The notes below the pieces were generated by a model. It was not told the origin of the DNA and ran no database searches. It worked only from the letters and a program-made list of their open reading frames with translations. A program made the translations under genes and the position numbers. A stretch of 64,000 bases of DNA, taken from assembly GCF_947500695.1 (NCBI RefSeq), contig NZ_CANMSS010000007.1:124001-188000 (forward strand). The letters are read 5' to 3'. Shown in pieces: positions 62,865 to 64,000 of this stretch. Each line of letters opens with the position of its first letter. Within the stretch, counting starts at the first letter, position 1. Source of the stretch: an uncultured Pseudoteredinibacter sp. (GTDB lineage: Bacteria > Pseudomonadota > Gammaproteobacteria > Pseudomonadales > Cellvibrionaceae).

Positions 62865-63599
62865 ATGAACATCACATGGACGAGTAAACAAGGATCAAAG
62901 CGCAAACTAAACAGCGATGCGGTCGCTATTGCGTATGTTGAACAATACCTGATCGCTATTATAGTGGATGCCGCTGAACGGGAATTTGATGGTCGATTAC
63001 TGATTGGAATCAATGATAAAGGAAAACGTTTAGCTCAACATTGGGCGGACAGTTGCCTATGTGACATCGTTTCACACGTAGCGTACACGGACGAGAACGT
63101 TTTAATCGATATTTTACGGTCAGCTCAAAGCCAGCTTAGAAAACACTACCTTCACGATATCGCCAGTTACGGGCTGCTCATTCTCAATAGGGACTCGTAT
63201 CAATTCGACTGGTGGTTCACGGGGGATTGCCGAGTGGGTACTTATCAAGACCAATGCGAAATTAACTGGCTAAATACCCCCCATCGTTTAGTAAACCAAA
63301 CGTTTATAAACGGACAAAACAGTCATAAAACAGAGGGAAACGCATCAGTTCAAAATCAGTTATTAACTAGATCCCTGAACGCAAAAAGATTCTCCGCCCC
63401 TGAGAAAGTTAGTTCTTGCCTAGACTCAACTCAAGGTCTAGTACTGGCTACAGATGGATATTGGTGTGAGCACCTGTTTCAAGGTGGAAATTTGGATGAT
63501 CTAGAGGATGATGCGAGTAGGTTGATGATGTCCCAGGGTAATATGATTTTAAAGAATGAAGCAGACACACCCAATTTGTTCGTTTGCTATAAGCAATAG
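62865..63599 (+). CDS. PP2C-like serine/threonine phosphatase
   Basis: The 244-residue protein follows the PP2C pattern in weak form: SKQGSKRKLNSDAVAI at the start (G-x-R-x-x-N-x-D), YLIAIIVDAAE in place of the usual DGxGG, FTGDCRVGTY (GDSR-like), LTRSLNAKRF and GLVLATDGYW (SDGxW). The loss of the DGxGG glycines may mean altered metal binding. It begins 25 bp after the nucleotidyltransferase gene and probably shares its transcript; a regulatory role in the module is inferred. Confidence 0.68.
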   Translation: MNITWTSKQGSKRKLNSDAVAIAYVEQYLIAIIVDAAEREFDGRLLIGINDKGKRLAQHWADSCLCDIVSHVAYTDENVLIDILRSAQSQLRKHYLHDIASYGLLILNRDSYQFDWWFTGDCRVGTYQDQCEINWLNTPHRLVNQTFINGQNSHKTEGNASVQNQLLTRSLNAKRFSAPEKVSSCLDSTQGLVLATDGYWCEHLFQGGNLDDLEDDASRLMMSQGNMILKNEADTPNLFVCYKQ

Positions 63600-63688
63600 C
63601 TCTTCGAAGGTTGGTTGCTCAAGGTTAATGACTAAAGCTACACTTTGCCTTCGGAAACTGAGTATTTAATTGTCTGTTGGTGTTATTA

Positions 63689-64000
63689 ATGCAAGATCAA
63701 GAATCAGGGGCTAAAGCGGCGGAGTGGGGTATAAAAAATGCTCGATATATCGCAAAGCAAATTGGTGCTCAGTTGTTAAACAAAACGAGTAATACCTGTA
63801 TCTACAATGGCTCCAGTGCCGTTATAAAAAGTGCAAAAGAGAACACCAGTAGCGTCGTAGTTACCGTAAGTATGGTCAATACTTTAGACTATGTCATTGG
63901 AGCCTTTGAAAGGAGTGACGGATTATTCCACACTTATTTGTTGCCTATGGATAAATTTCGAGACAATGATAGGGAGTCGATAACGGGGCGAGGGAAAGTT
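63689..64000 (+). CDS. Unknown gene, cut by the window end
   Basis: 104 codons are visible from ATG 63689 (MQDQESGAKAAEWGIKNARY). SNTCIYNGSSAVIKSAKENT and MVNTLDYVIGAFERSDG look like a globular alpha-beta protein; I cannot name the family. It is 89 bp after the PP2C-like gene on the same strand and may be the effector or sensor of the same module. Confidence 0.6.
   Translation, partial: MQDQESGAKAAEWGIKNARYIAKQIGAQLLNKTSNTCIYNGSSAVIKSAKENTSSVVVTVSMVNTLDYVIGAFERSDGLFHTYLLPMDKFRDNDRESITGRGKV

Larger units (their letters stand above)
47607..64000. mobile_element. Integrative genomic island, right end outside the window
   Basis: The left boundary is the tRNA 3' fragment next to the integrase. 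Inside are the AlpA-like gene, an IS481 element, a RiPP operon, a lysis-type cassette, decayed insertion sequences and a defence-type module. Coding density falls and AT-rich spacers become common compared with the chromosomal part. No second tRNA fragment is seen before 64,000. Confidence 0.7.

Overview
The window reads as the chromosome of a marine-type gammaproteobacterium, most likely Cellvibrionales or a close relative. The supports are a fused BioH-BioC biotin protein (an arrangement I know from Teredinibacter and Saccharophagus), a Pseudomonas-like serB-fimX-PilZ-epmB-efp-epmA neighbourhood, a BirA-type operator before bioB, and a type B L36/L31 ribosomal protein pair behind a Zur-like site. 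No rRNA, intact tRNA or CRISPR array is visible.

Positions 1-47,200 are ordinary, densely coded chromosome. In order they hold: a fused biotin-dependent carboxylase; free-methionine-sulfoxide reductase; a two-domain OlsF-like acyltransferase; an AhpA/YtjB-like protein beside serB; the c-di-GMP protein FimX and a PilZ-like protein; the EF-P beta-lysylation set (epmB, efp, epmA); cysE; srkA; a secreted alpha/beta hydrolase; an MscS channel; a FabH-like synthase; comF; the biotin operon bioB-bioF-bioHC-bioD; two envelope proteins; a diguanylate cyclase; an acyl-CoA dehydrogenase and thiolase pair; xthA; a REC-EAL protein; a TonB-dependent receptor; qmcA-nfeD; a bacterioferritin lacking its haem methionine; a LuxR-type regulator convergent with a hybrid kinase; and the alternative ribosomal proteins.

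From about 47,260 the character changes. Four tandem remnants of the 3' end of a tRNA (anticodon loop CAT, so a Met tRNA) precede a tyrosine integrase and an AlpA-like small HTH protein. This is the left end of an integrative element whose right end lies beyond 64,000. Its cargo is: an intact IS481-family insertion (1,200 bp, 7-bp target duplication); a six-gene minus-strand RiPP operon (acidic precursor peptide, MvdD-like ATP-grasp ligase, HlyD-like adaptor, C39-peptidase ABC exporter, and two small exported proteins of unknown role) that looks like an unusual graspetide pathway; a plus-strand lysis-type cassette (M15 peptidase, 3-TM holin-like protein, SH3-like membrane protein); a graveyard of decayed IS481, IS3 and Xre sequences; and a defence-type module of winged-helix regulator, AbiEii-like nucleotidyltransferase, PP2C-like phosphatase and a further gene cut by the window edge.

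The graspetide-like operon is the best candidate for an undescribed system. Its parts fit together: precursor, macrocyclase, leader-cutting exporter and adaptor, with a hairpin after the precursor that could raise peptide over enzyme. Second candidates are the NTase-PP2C module with a near-perfect palindrome 23 bp before its first gene, and a small secreted-peptide gene interrupted at a triple CCTAG repeat, which could be phase variable.
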